Assembly (NCBI GenBank): GCA_964616165.1
Contig: CAZTTS010000008.1
Coordinates: 1 to 52,551, forward strand
Direction of reading: 5' to 3'
Source: CAZCCM01 sp964616165
GTDB taxonomy: Bacteria; Bacillota; Clostridia; TANB77; CAG-508
Length of the DNA stretch: 52,551 nt
A program made the translations under genes and the position numbers. Positions within the stretch are counted from its first letter, which is position 1. Each line of letters begins with the position of its first letter. This document shows positions 15,199 to 24,113 of this stretch, in pieces. The notes below the pieces were generated by a model that worked only from the letters and a program-made list of their open reading frames with translations, did not search any database and was not told where the DNA came from.

Positions 15199-16038
15199 AT
15201 GGCAATAGTAGCATTTTGGAGTCATGAAAAGAAAAAAACTAATCAAACTACGTCAATGATTGTATCAGCTGTACAAATGGCTATTGAAAAAAATTATAAA
15301 ATATTGATGATTGATGCTAATTTTAATTCAACAACAATGAGAGAAGCATTATTTGCAGGCAGGAAAAGCTCTGTTCTTGATAAACAATTAAATTTAGGCA
15401 AAGTAGACATATCTTCTGGTGTAGAAGGATTAATTCAAGCAGTTTCTACAAATAGAATTTCTCCGGAAATTATAAAAAATTTTACTAAGCCTATATTTGC
15501 TCAAAGATTAGATTTTTTGGATTCTATGAAAACAAAAGAAAGAGAAGATTATGAAAGAGTACTTAAATACTATGTAGAAATCTTATCTGTAGCTAATAGA
15601 TTTTATGATTTAGTATATATTGACATAGAAAAAGGATTTGACTCTGAAGTAAGCAAATTAATTTTAGAAAAAGCAGATATTATTGTTGCTTGCTTTGAGC
15701 AAAACATGAAAGATATAGAAGAATTTAGAAAATTATGGGGTGTTCACGAATTATTGCCGAAGAGCAAAACTATTCCACTTCTGACAAGAGAAGATAAATT
15801 TTCTAAATATAATTCAAATAATGTTGCAAGATATATAGGACAAAAAATGGGAAAAGGCATTTGCTCGATTGTATATAACACAATTTTAATGGAAAAAATG
15901 CAAGAGGGTGATGTAGCTAACTTTTTAATTAGAACAAAACTATCTGGGAATACAGGTAGAAATCAATATTTAATTGATACAATAAATGATCTTAATTTCT
16001 TAATTGTAGATATATTACAAGGTGGAGTTAAGTTTTAA
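15199..16038 (+). CDS. MinD/ParA-fold protein, CpaE/TadZ-like, degenerate P-loop (second copy)
   Basis: 279 residues, ATG behind AGAGGAGA. The start MAIVAFWSHEKKKTNQTTS resembles the deviant Walker A of MinD/ParA proteins (KGGxGKTT) with the glycines lost but TT retained. YKILMIDANFNS and YDLVYIDIEKGF follow at the expected places, and KADIIVACFEQN fits the next strand. The overall length is usual for TadZ-like proteins. Two such genes in tandem suggest a heterodimer or a scaffold rather than an active ATPase. It precedes the secretion ATPase gene by 53 bases. Confidence 0.6.
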   Translation: MAIVAFWSHEKKKTNQTTSMIVSAVQMAIEKNYKILMIDANFNSTTMREALFAGRKSSVLDKQLNLGKVDISSGVEGLIQAVSTNRISPEIIKNFTKPIFAQRLDFLDSMKTKEREDYERVLKYYVEILSVANRFYDLVYIDIEKGFDSEVSKLILEKADIIVACFEQNMKDIEEFRKLWGVHELLPKSKTIPLLTREDKFSKYNSNNVARYIGQKMGKGICSIVYNTILMEKMQEGDVANFLIRTKLSGNTGRNQYLIDTINDLNFLIVDILQGGVKF

Positions 16039-16091
16039 AACGTAAATAAAAAAACAAAATATGTAAGAGAGCATAAAACAAGAGGGAAGAA

Positions 16092-18029
16092 ATGGGAAAT
16101 GTATTTATTAATTTAGCACTAATATTCGTTGTTTTAGTAGGTTTTGCCCTGGTAGTTTATAGAGCTTTAAAGAAAAATAAAGAAAATGCTGAAGAAGAGG
16201 ATATTGCTGTTGAAGATAAGCTTTTTACTATTGAAGTGCTGGTGCAATATATAAAACAAAGACTTGATGAAATTACTAAAGTTAATTTATATGATATTGG
16301 ACTTTCAGAAGAAGAATTAGAAAGAAGAAAAAATAAGAAATATGAGTTGAAGAAAGCTTTAAAAGGTTGTACTTATGGTGATGTTAATGATAAGAAATAT
16401 GTTAAAGAATTAATATCAGACTTATTATACACAGAATATGGACTAACAGATGTAAATATTTCTAAGGTACTACCATTTGATATGCCTTCACGTTTAACAC
16501 CTCATGATAAATTTGATATACTTTTACATGAATATAAAAAGAGTTTTGGTTATGAAGCTTTAACAGAATTTATAAAAAAATATAATTTAGCTGACTTAAA
16601 ATACATTGAAGGTGAAACAAGACCAACACATGTTATTACTGATGATGAAATAGAAGCAATATATGAAAAAGAAAATTTAACTTTATCTTTTGAAGATAAA
16701 TTAGAAATAGTTACACAAAGAATTTATCAAAAATATAAAGGTTATTCTTCAATTGATGAAATAAGAGATATGAATATTGATGGTGTATCTGGTGGAGTTT
16801 CAGGTCTTCCAGAAAGTTTCTTGTCTCAAGTTGCCCAAACAGACAGTGATTATTTAAAACAAGCAATGGAGCAAAAAGTTCCTAGAGCATGTGATTCTAT
16901 TTGGATATTCTTCCAAGGTAATTCTATTAGACTTGCATTCTTATCATTTGGTACAGAAGCAGAATTAAAAAGAGTATGTCAAAACATATATAAATATAAT
17001 AATCCTGGACAATTATCAGATACAAATGGATATAAGATAAATGAAATGAAGGATGGTTCCAGAGTTGTTGTTGTAAGACCAACATTCTCAGAAACATGGG
17101 CATTCTTTGTTAGAAAATTTGATGTTAAAAGAGCTACATTAGAGCAAATAGTTTTATTTGAAGGTAGAGAAGATGTTATAGAAATTTTAAGATATTTAGT
17201 TAAAGGTGCAAGAATATTAGCACTTACAGGAGAACAAGGTTGTGGTAAGACAACAATGCTTATGGCTATGATTGATGCAATTTATGAAACAATGAACTTA
17301 AGAATTCAAGAAACTGCTTTTGAGCTGCATTTAAGAAAAATTTATCCAACACGAAATATCTTATCATTTAGAGAAACAGAAACTATATCAGGTCAAGAAG
17401 GTTTGGATGTTCAAAAGAAAACTGACGGATCTGTAAACATAGTTGGAGAGGTTGCAACAGATCCTGTTGCTGCATGGATGATTCAGTCAGCACAAGTTGC
17501 ATCTAAATTTACATTATTTACTCACCATGCTAAAACTTTCCCAAATTTAGTTATGGCACTTAGAAACTCTTTACTTAAAATTGGAATGTTTAATGATGAG
17601 AAAACAGCAGAAGAGCAGGTTGTTGGAGTATTAAACTTTGATATTCATTTAGTTAAAGACTTTAGAGGAAGAAGATATATTGAAAGAATTACAGAATGTA
17701 TTCCTGTAGAAGAAAAGAATGAATATACTTATGACCATAGAAAAGAAAAGACCTTAGAAGGTAAATGGAATAAGTTTATGGACAATGCAACTGTATTCTT
17801 TACAAAAACAACTAATAGGGAATTATATCAACATAGAAATATTGTTGAAATGATAGATGATAAATTTGTATTTACTAATCCAATTTCTGATGAAAATATA
17901 CAAGAGATGAGAAATAATATGAATGTATCAGATATAGATGGTTTTGATGCATTATTAGGAAAGCTATGGGGAATTAAAAAGCCAGCCCCATTAGACTTTG
18001 ATAAAGAAGTAGAAGAAGTAATCCTGTAA
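16092..18029 (+). CDS. CpaF/VirB11-like secretion ATPase with N-terminal membrane anchor
   Basis: 645 residues, ATG behind AGAGGGAAG. Residues about 3-23 form a membrane helix, unusual because CpaF is normally cytosolic. An N-terminal CpaF-like domain precedes the catalytic half. Walker A is GEQGCGKTT (Lys at about 386). FRETETIS and NIVGEVATDPVAAWMIQSAQVAS, then FTHHAKT, correspond to the Asp box, Walker B and His box of the family. The usual GEVRG reads GEVAT. The protein should power pilus assembly or secretion from the inner face of the membrane. It sits directly before the platform gene. Confidence 0.85.
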   Translation: MGNVFINLALIFVVLVGFALVVYRALKKNKENAEEEDIAVEDKLFTIEVLVQYIKQRLDEITKVNLYDIGLSEEELERRKNKKYELKKALKGCTYGDVNDKKYVKELISDLLYTEYGLTDVNISKVLPFDMPSRLTPHDKFDILLHEYKKSFGYEALTEFIKKYNLADLKYIEGETRPTHVITDDEIEAIYEKENLTLSFEDKLEIVTQRIYQKYKGYSSIDEIRDMNIDGVSGGVSGLPESFLSQVAQTDSDYLKQAMEQKVPRACDSIWIFFQGNSIRLAFLSFGTEAELKRVCQNIYKYNNPGQLSDTNGYKINEMKDGSRVVVVRPTFSETWAFFVRKFDVKRATLEQIVLFEGREDVIEILRYLVKGARILALTGEQGCGKTTMLMAMIDAIYETMNLRIQETAFELHLRKIYPTRNILSFRETETISGQEGLDVQKKTDGSVNIVGEVATDPVAAWMIQSAQVASKFTLFTHHAKTFPNLVMALRNSLLKIGMFNDEKTAEEQVVGVLNFDIHLVKDFRGRRYIERITECIPVEEKNEYTYDHRKEKTLEGKWNKFMDNATVFFTKTTNRELYQHRNIVEMIDDKFVFTNPISDENIQEMRNNMNVSDIDGFDALLGKLWGIKKPAPLDFDKEVEEVIL

Positions 18030-18039
18030 GGAGGAAGGC

Positions 18040-20115
18040 TTGAACAACCAGATACTTTTAATATTACTTGGAGTTGTTACTGCTCTATTTGGAGTAGTGG
18101 TTTTAGCATACTTATTAATTAGAAAAAGAAGATCAACTACTAAAATTAAGCATATTGAAAGTTTGCAAAAAGGAACAAAAGAAGGATTTTCTTTTGATAG
18201 ATTTTTTCAACAAGTCTATATAGTTTGCACAACAATTCCTGTTGTTAAAAGATATACACTTAAACTAAGAAGAAGAATAGAAATAATTAATCTTGGAGAT
18301 GAATATATGACCAGACGTCAAACTGGTGAAATTATGTCTAAGATTATCCCTATTGTTTTTCTTATTTTTATATTTATAATTATATTAACAAAATCTAATC
18401 TGTTATTAATGTCATCTTTACTACTTTTATTAATATTCTTTGTAGAAACTATTATTACAGGACAAGTAGATAAAATAGATAATAAGCTTCTTCATCAACA
18501 AATAGATTTTTTCTCAGAAATAAGACATGCATATCATGAATATAATATGGTTGAAGAAGCTATTTATGAAGCTGCTCAAAATGAAGATTATCCAGAAGTA
18601 GCAAGACAGGCAGAAAGAATATATGAAATTTTAACTTCTGACGATCCTGAAATGGAATTAGAAAAATATTATGATATTGCTCCAAATGACTATTTAAGAG
18701 AATTTGCTGGAATATCATATTTGACTAAAGAATTTGGAGATAGAGTTGATGAAGATGGTGCATCACTATATTTAAAAAATTTGAATAATATAACTCAAGA
18801 AATGCAAATAGAGATACTAAAAAGAGATAAGTTGGATTATGTTTTCCAATCATTATCTTTTATAGCAGTATTTCCAATACTAGCAATTGAACCTATGAAA
18901 AAATGGGCTGTATCACAATTTGGCTTTACTAAACAATTTTATGATGGCAAGGGTGGACTTTATGTTCAACTTGCTTTAATTGCTATAACAACAGTATGTT
19001 ATATTTTGGTAAGAAAGCTAAAAGATAGTGGAGCAGTTGGAGGATTACAATATACTGATAATCCATGGCAAAATAAATTATATAAAAAGCCACCTATTAA
19101 AAAGATGGTTGATAGATTTATTCCTGCCAAGTCAACAAAAGAATACAGGAAGATATCTCAATTACTTAAAGACTCAGGTTCAAAACTTAAAATTGAATGG
19201 ATGTATATTAATAAACTTTTGCTTTTTGTTTTAGTATTAATTGTTTCAGTAGTGGTATTCTTTTTATCACATATAATTTCTATTAATTATGTTTATACTG
19301 AACCTACAGCTGATTATAATATTATGGGCTCAATGGGTAATGTTAATGAGAAAAAAGGTATGGAAAAAACAGAAAAACATAATAAAGTTATTAATTATAT
19401 GAAAAAGCAAAATATGGAAGGTACTGAAACTCAAATAGAAAATGTTATGTATCAAATGGGAGAATTTGATGATATAAAACAAGATGATCTGAAAAAAGAA
19501 GTTAAAACTATTCAAAATAAATATTCAATAGTTAGAAACGAAAGATTACAATGGTATGAAGTATTAATATCAATAGGATTTGCTTTAATAGGTTTTATTG
19601 CACCGAATTTATTAATGAAGTTTCAATTAAAAATGAGACAATTAGAGATGGAAAATGAAGTTATGCAATATCATACTATTATATTAATGTTAATGAAAAT
19701 TGAAAGAGTAAGTGTTGAGATGATATTAGAATGGATAGAGAGATATTCTAATATCTTTAGACCACAAATAGCAAAATGTGTAAATAATTTTGAGAGTGGA
19801 GCTTGGGAAGCATTAGAAGAATTAAAGAAAGATGTTTCTTTTAAAGAATTAACTAGAATTGTTGAAGCGTTGCAAGCAGCGGTAGAAAGTATACCTATTA
19901 GGCAAGCATTTGACGAATTAGATACAGAAAGATCATATTATCAAGATAAAAGAAGAGATAGTAATGAGAGATTAATAGCAAGAAAATCAATACTTGGAAA
20001 AGCATTTGGTTTTGCACCGATGATAGTGCTTTTTGTAGGATATTTAATTGTTCCTTTAATGGCAATTGGTATGTCAAGTATGGGTTCTGCCTTCTCATCA
20101 ATGCAAGGAATGTAA
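18040..20115 (+). CDS. TadB/TadC-like platform membrane protein, double length
   Basis: 691 residues, TTG start behind AAGGAGG. Membrane segments are visible at about 3-27, 103-122, 127-145, 270-290, 303-328, 387-412, 508-530 and 650-690. Between them lie cytoplasmic helical domains (YHEYNMVEEAIYEAA at about 165-180; EWIERYSNIFRPQIAKCV at about 565-582) of the T2SS_F type. TadB and TadC are usually separate proteins of about 300 residues each; this layout looks like both halves in one chain. It would form the membrane platform driven by the upstream ATPase. An insert at about 425-500 is charged and Met-rich. Confidence 0.75.
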   Translation: MNNQILLILLGVVTALFGVVVLAYLLIRKRRSTTKIKHIESLQKGTKEGFSFDRFFQQVYIVCTTIPVVKRYTLKLRRRIEIINLGDEYMTRRQTGEIMSKIIPIVFLIFIFIIILTKSNLLLMSSLLLLLIFFVETIITGQVDKIDNKLLHQQIDFFSEIRHAYHEYNMVEEAIYEAAQNEDYPEVARQAERIYEILTSDDPEMELEKYYDIAPNDYLREFAGISYLTKEFGDRVDEDGASLYLKNLNNITQEMQIEILKRDKLDYVFQSLSFIAVFPILAIEPMKKWAVSQFGFTKQFYDGKGGLYVQLALIAITTVCYILVRKLKDSGAVGGLQYTDNPWQNKLYKKPPIKKMVDRFIPAKSTKEYRKISQLLKDSGSKLKIEWMYINKLLLFVLVLIVSVVVFFLSHIISINYVYTEPTADYNIMGSMGNVNEKKGMEKTEKHNKVINYMKKQNMEGTETQIENVMYQMGEFDDIKQDDLKKEVKTIQNKYSIVRNERLQWYEVLISIGFALIGFIAPNLLMKFQLKMRQLEMENEVMQYHTIILMLMKIERVSVEMILEWIERYSNIFRPQIAKCVNNFESGAWEALEELKKDVSFKELTRIVEALQAAVESIPIRQAFDELDTERSYYQDKRRDSNERLIARKSILGKAFGFAPMIVLFVGYLIVPLMAIGMSSMGSAFSSMQGM

Positions 20116-20121
20116 GTCGTT

Positions 20122-20967
20122 ATGGAAAATATTTCTAGAGCTCTAATAATTGCTGGAGGAATGCTTTTAGCAATATTAATTTTAACACTACTTGTTTTTT
20201 TATTTAATAAAATTAGTATTATTCCAGAAGAACAAACCCAACAATTAAATGAGTTGAATATAATTGAATTTAATAGATCTTATGAGGTTTATCAAAAACC
20301 TTTAATGTATGGTACTGATATTATATCTATTATTAATAAAGCAGTAGATCATAATATGAGAAATGGTCTTTTACATGAAGATTCTAATTTCTTTTCAAAG
20401 TCTTTTATAAGTCCTACACATGGAGAATTAATGAGTGTTGAAGCAAAATTTAAATCATTAGAACAAGATTTAGAGTTTTTTACACGTGTAAGAATATATT
20501 ATCTTGAGGTTGATGAAGTAGGGCAATTAAGAGAAAAAGAATATAGAATTGGTCAAAGCATTAAAGGACATGAATACCATAAATTTAGCGATGTTTTAAC
20601 AGGAGAAAATTATAATATTTTGTTAAATGCATCTGGGATAGATTTAACTGATAAAAATTTTGAATCTAAAGAATATCTTTATGATTTTGCATATGGTAGA
20701 AGTTTTTTAAATACAGTTAACAATCAAATCAATCTTATTGCAGGAGATCCTAATCAAGATGTAGTAGCAAATAAAGCATTAATGAAGTTCTTAGAAGCTG
20801 AACCTATAACAATATTAAATCCAGACTATGAAGATCCTTCTTGGTCTAGGATAGTTATAACACCAGCTAGCTCTAAGTTAAAAAGATTGATATTTAAATC
20901 AAATGTAGAACAAACTGAATATTACCAAAATGGTAGGATTAAAAAAATGTATTTTGAGGAAATATAG
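20122..20967 (+). CDS. Pilin-like single-pass protein 1 (MENxSxAL family)
   Basis: 281 residues; starts MENISRALIIAGGMLLAILIL, a hydrophobic helix from about residue 7 to 30. The first about 80 residues end in the shared motif GTDIISIINKAVDHN. The longer C-terminal domain (about 80-281) is not recognised. It starts 7 bases after the platform gene and ends 3 bases before the next pilin-like gene. No classical prepilin cleavage site (Gly-Phe-Thr-Leu-Ile-Glu) is present. The size suggests a minor or tip subunit; this is inference. Confidence 0.7.
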   Translation: MENISRALIIAGGMLLAILILTLLVFLFNKISIIPEEQTQQLNELNIIEFNRSYEVYQKPLMYGTDIISIINKAVDHNMRNGLLHEDSNFFSKSFISPTHGELMSVEAKFKSLEQDLEFFTRVRIYYLEVDEVGQLREKEYRIGQSIKGHEYHKFSDVLTGENYNILLNASGIDLTDKNFESKEYLYDFAYGRSFLNTVNNQINLIAGDPNQDVVANKALMKFLEAEPITILNPDYEDPSWSRIVITPASSKLKRLIFKSNVEQTEYYQNGRIKKMYFEEI

Positions 20968-20969
20968 AT

Positions 20970-21476
20970 ATGGATAATGCATCTACAGCTTTAATTATAG
21001 TTGTTTCAATGTTCATAGTAATGCTTATAGTTGGACTAGTAGTCTATGTTTTTCAAGTTGTTTCTAACTTTGCTCAAAAGCAAGTGACTGAAGAAGAAGT
21101 AGCAAAAATTCTTCAATTTAATCAGCCTTTTTTAGAACTGGAGTCAAAAGCAACTCATGATTTTTCTGGGCGAGAAAGGTCCATTCCTATTGGTGCAAAT
21201 GCTGAAGATGTATTAAGTATCATTAATTATACTAGGCATATAAATGCTACAACACCTTATGAAATAGACTTTACATTAATTTTGAATGGTAGGGCTATTA
21301 AAGGAGACGAATTAGATGCGAGCAAACAACAAGAGTTTATACAACAAGATTTAGAAGAAAGAGAAAGAAATATAACTAATCCAAGACTAAGATATCATTG
21401 TGTCCTTGGTTATGATAGAACAGATGTTACAGCTAGAGTAAATGCTGTTACTATAAAAATATATGGTAGAGATTAA
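20970..21476 (+). CDS. Pilin-like single-pass protein 2
   Basis: 168 residues; starts MDNASTALIIVVSMFIVMLIV, with the membrane helix at about 7-31. The motif NAEDVLSIINYTRHINA at about 72-88 matches protein 1 and protein 3. The rest is a compact soluble domain with no recognised fold. TGAGGA inside the upstream stop region may serve as ribosome binding site, and the 2-base spacing suggests coupled translation. Confidence 0.7.
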   Translation: MDNASTALIIVVSMFIVMLIVGLVVYVFQVVSNFAQKQVTEEEVAKILQFNQPFLELESKATHDFSGRERSIPIGANAEDVLSIINYTRHINATTPYEIDFTLILNGRAIKGDELDASKQQEFIQQDLEERERNITNPRLRYHCVLGYDRTDVTARVNAVTIKIYGRD

Positions 21477-21565
21477 TAATATTAATAGAGTTGATGGAGT
21501 TGATAGATTTGATACAATTAATTCAATTAATGTAATTAATATAATTAATTAGGTAAGAAAGAGTT

Positions 21566-22024
21566 ATGGAACAAAATAAAAGTAATGTGTATGTATTTAT
21601 ATTTTTAACAATTTTTGTTATATTCTTAATTCTAATAGTATATTTGTTAATAAATAAAATAAACTATAATATTGAACATAGAGAAATTTATGATCATAAT
21701 ATTACTTTTAATTCATATGATAGAAATTTAAAAGGTTCAGAAATTATAAGTTTAATTAATTATACTATAGATTTTAATAATAGTTTAATAGAACGAGAAT
21801 CAGAAGATTTGGTTCAAATAGAAATTAAATTAACAGAAGAAAAAACAATTGGTATGGAAACGATTGTAAAGGCAGGAATAGAAGACTTTTTGCTATATTT
21901 AAATGATCAAAATTTTAAACTAATTGATAAAAAATACCATGATAATGGAAAAATATCATTATTGAGATACGAATTATTAGATATAAATAGCATAAATAAT
22001 GAAGAAGAAAAAATAAGTATTTAA
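21566..22024 (+). CDS. Pilin-like single-pass protein 3, divergent N-terminus
   Basis: 152 residues; starts MEQNKSNVYVFIFLTIFVIFL. The N-terminus lacks the MENASKAL signature but has the same length, a single helix at about 8-31 and the post-membrane motif GSEIISLINYTIDFNNS. It is preceded by 89 bases of AATTAAT-like low-complexity DNA and a weak ribosome binding site (AAGAAAGAG). It is probably a minor subunit. Confidence 0.65.
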   Translation: MEQNKSNVYVFIFLTIFVIFLILIVYLLINKINYNIEHREIYDHNITFNSYDRNLKGSEIISLINYTIDFNNSLIERESEDLVQIEIKLTEEKTIGMETIVKAGIEDFLLYLNDQNFKLIDKKYHDNGKISLLRYELLDINSINNEEEKISI

Positions 22025-22046
22025 AAACTAAGAAAGAAGATAAGGT

Positions 22047-22526
22047 ATGGAAAATGCATCAAAAGCTTTAATTATTGCGGGTTCACTATTATTAGCAATA
22101 ATAATTATAGGTATGAGTGTTTTTGTGTTTAATTTAGCTAAAGACCCAGTTTCTAAATCTGTTGACAATATGTCATCAGAAGAAAGAAAATTTTTTAATT
22201 CTAAATTTCAAAAATATGAAGCTGGAAGAGTTTCTGGATTAGAAACAAAAGCATTAGTGAATATAGCAATGCAAAATGCTAATCATCAATTATCTTTAAA
22301 TGAAAAACCTAGAATTCCAGAAATTAGTATTCAATATAAAGGTACATTGGTATTATCTTTAAATAGATCAGATATTAGTTCTATATCAAATGCAGAAGAT
22401 TTTAAGTCTGTTTTTCAAAATATGCTAAATAAAATTAATAATAATTCCTTTTTTTCTATTGAAACAGAATTAAATGCAAAAGATGGTATTGTTAAGAAAA
22501 TTACTGTTAAAGAATTAAATATATAA
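22047..22526 (+). CDS. Pilin-like single-pass protein 4
   Basis: 159 residues; starts MENASKALIIAGSLLLAIIIIG, almost identical to the start of protein 5. Residues 40-60 (SSEERKFFNSKFQKYEAGRVSG) also match protein 5 in spacing, and ETKALVNIAMQNANH is the post-membrane motif. A small beta-rich domain closes the protein. An intrinsic terminator follows at 22543. Confidence 0.75.
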   Translation: MENASKALIIAGSLLLAIIIIGMSVFVFNLAKDPVSKSVDNMSSEERKFFNSKFQKYEAGRVSGLETKALVNIAMQNANHQLSLNEKPRIPEISIQYKGTLVLSLNRSDISSISNAEDFKSVFQNMLNKINNNSFFSIETELNAKDGIVKKITVKELNI

Positions 22527-22542
22527 TAAATAGAGATAATTT

Positions 22543-22574
22543 AAATACAATTAATTTTAGATTGTATTTTTTTG
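22543..22574 (+). terminator. Intrinsic terminator inside the pilus-like locus
   Basis: AAATACAAT pairs with ATTGTATTT around a 9-base loop and continues into a T run. It ends the unit that begins at 13559. Confidence 0.7.
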
Positions 22575-22673
22575 CTTTTACCTTTAAATTTTTAATTAGA
22601 TTTTAACTTGATATTTTTGGAAATAATACACATTTTTTTAATATTACAATAATATAAAAAACTTGTTGATTTC

Positions 22674-22702
22674 TTTACAAAGTTCTATTTAATTGCTATT
22701 AT
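22674..22702 (+). promoter_or_regulatory. Promoter of pilin-like protein 5
   Basis: TTTACA at 22674-22679, a 17-base spacer and TATTAT at 22697-22702 with a TG two to three bases upstream. It lies between the terminator and the gene at 22774, leaving a leader of about 65 bases. Confidence 0.55.
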
Positions 22703-22773
22703 TAAATATATACTAATATATATACAAAAGAGTATTTGTTTAAGATTTTAAACAAAACTTATAGGAGGAGAAT

Positions 22774-23232
22774 ATGGAAAATGCATCAAAGGCATTAATT
22801 ATTGCGGGAGCAATACTACTTTCGATTTTAATTATCGGTTTGGCTATGTTTATTTTTAATACTGCTAGCGATACATTAGAAAAAACTGCATCGAGAATGG
22901 GTGAGCAAGAAAAATCAACTCATAATCAAAGATTTCAAAAATTTGAAGGAGATAGAAGGTCGGGCTCAGATGTTAAATCTTTAATTAATGAATTGGTTCA
23001 AAACTATTCTACACAAGTGCAAAATGGTGAAATGATGAGATCTCCAGGGGTTGTTTATACTGCAAGAGGTAGATCGCCAGTAACTGTATCAGAATTAGGG
23101 GAAGAAGTAGATGATGATGCTTTTAATAATTTAACGTCAGACGTTAAAACAACAAGATCATATAGAGTGGTTGTTAATGTAAATGCAAAAGCTGGTATTG
23201 TTGATCTTATAACAATTACTGAAAACAATTAA
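22774..23232 (+). CDS. Pilin-like single-pass protein 5, candidate major subunit
   Basis: 152 residues; starts MENASKALIIAGAILLSILII, helix about 7-31. QRFQKFEGDRRSGSDVKSLIN parallels protein 4. The C-terminal part (about 85-152) is polar and ends in VNVNAKAGIVDLITITENN. It has the strongest ribosome binding site of the set (AGGAGGAG) and its own terminator-promoter unit upstream. Major pilins are made in large excess, so this is the best candidate for the main fibre subunit. That role is inference from gene context. Confidence 0.75.
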   Translation: MENASKALIIAGAILLSILIIGLAMFIFNTASDTLEKTASRMGEQEKSTHNQRFQKFEGDRRSGSDVKSLINELVQNYSTQVQNGEMMRSPGVVYTARGRSPVTVSELGEEVDDDAFNNLTSDVKTTRSYRVVVNVNAKAGIVDLITITENN

Positions 23233-23308
23233 TTATATAAAGATAAAATTCGCTACATATTTTCTGGTTAAAGAAAATTAGTGTAAACTTTTGTACTAGG
23301 GAGAAATA

Positions 23309-23986
23309 ATGGAGAATGTAACAGAAGGCCTGTATATATCAGTAAGTGTTTTAATATTTATTTTGGCAGTATCTTTAACTATGTTTTTATTTTCTCAATT
23401 AACAAAAACGGCAGAAATAGTTTTTGAAGACGCATTACAACCAGGATATTATTCTGAATTGGAGATTGAAAGAAGCGAAATAAATCTTCAAGGGAGTAAA
23501 AGAGTAGTGGGCAAAAATGATATTATTGCTGCATTGTATAGATATCCTAGTCAAACTGTTGCAATAACTATTTTAGACGCTGATGGTAATGAATACCATA
23601 TTTTTGATAAATATATTGAGTCTCAAGTGAGATCATTAAGTGCAAAAAAATATTCGGACTTAAAAGACATTGATAGAAACTTTTTAACAAAATATAATAC
23701 TGAAAATAGAGATTTATATCTATTTGGTGTTCCATGGATAGGTTCAACACAATCTCATAGAGAAAGAGTAGATTTATTTGTAAACTCTGAAAATGGGTAT
23801 ATAAATGGAAAGGCTGTAAATTATGCAGGTAAAGGCTTAAATAGATTAAATAACGAAAAATTTATTGAAACTGTGCTAAATTATAAAATTTCTGGTGAAG
23901 GATTTTATGATGATGTAACAGGTACAGAAGTGGTTACAAGTGAAACTGGAACATATAAAATAGAAATAATTTATCAAGCAATATAA
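23309..23986 (+). CDS. Pilin-like single-pass protein 6
   Basis: 225 residues; starts MENVTEGLYISVSVLIFILAV, with a membrane helix at about 8-31. GKNDIIAALYRYPSQ is a variant of the post-membrane motif of the other members. The remaining about 140 residues form an unrecognised soluble domain. GGGAGAAAT precedes the start. Its larger size than proteins 2-5 suggests a minor subunit. Confidence 0.68.
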   Translation: MENVTEGLYISVSVLIFILAVSLTMFLFSQLTKTAEIVFEDALQPGYYSELEIERSEINLQGSKRVVGKNDIIAALYRYPSQTVAITILDADGNEYHIFDKYIESQVRSLSAKKYSDLKDIDRNFLTKYNTENRDLYLFGVPWIGSTQSHRERVDLFVNSENGYINGKAVNYAGKGLNRLNNEKFIETVLNYKISGEGFYDDVTGTEVVTSETGTYKIEIIYQAI

Positions 23987-24113
23987 ATATTTAACTAATT
24001 CTAAAGATAAAAATAAGAAAAAGAAAAGATAAAAAAATAATATTAAACTTAAAATGGGTTCTAACTAAGTGTAAAACTAAATTTTTAAATTTAATATTAT
24101 CTAAGGAGGAAAA

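Noticed and set aside
19028..19234. 68-residue forward frame inside the platform gene
   Set aside because: Internal shadow frame without a ribosome binding site or similarity.
21477..21565. AATTAAT repeats between pilin-like genes 2 and 3 as an operator
   Set aside because: Simple AT-rich drift with no clear dyad or defined unit.
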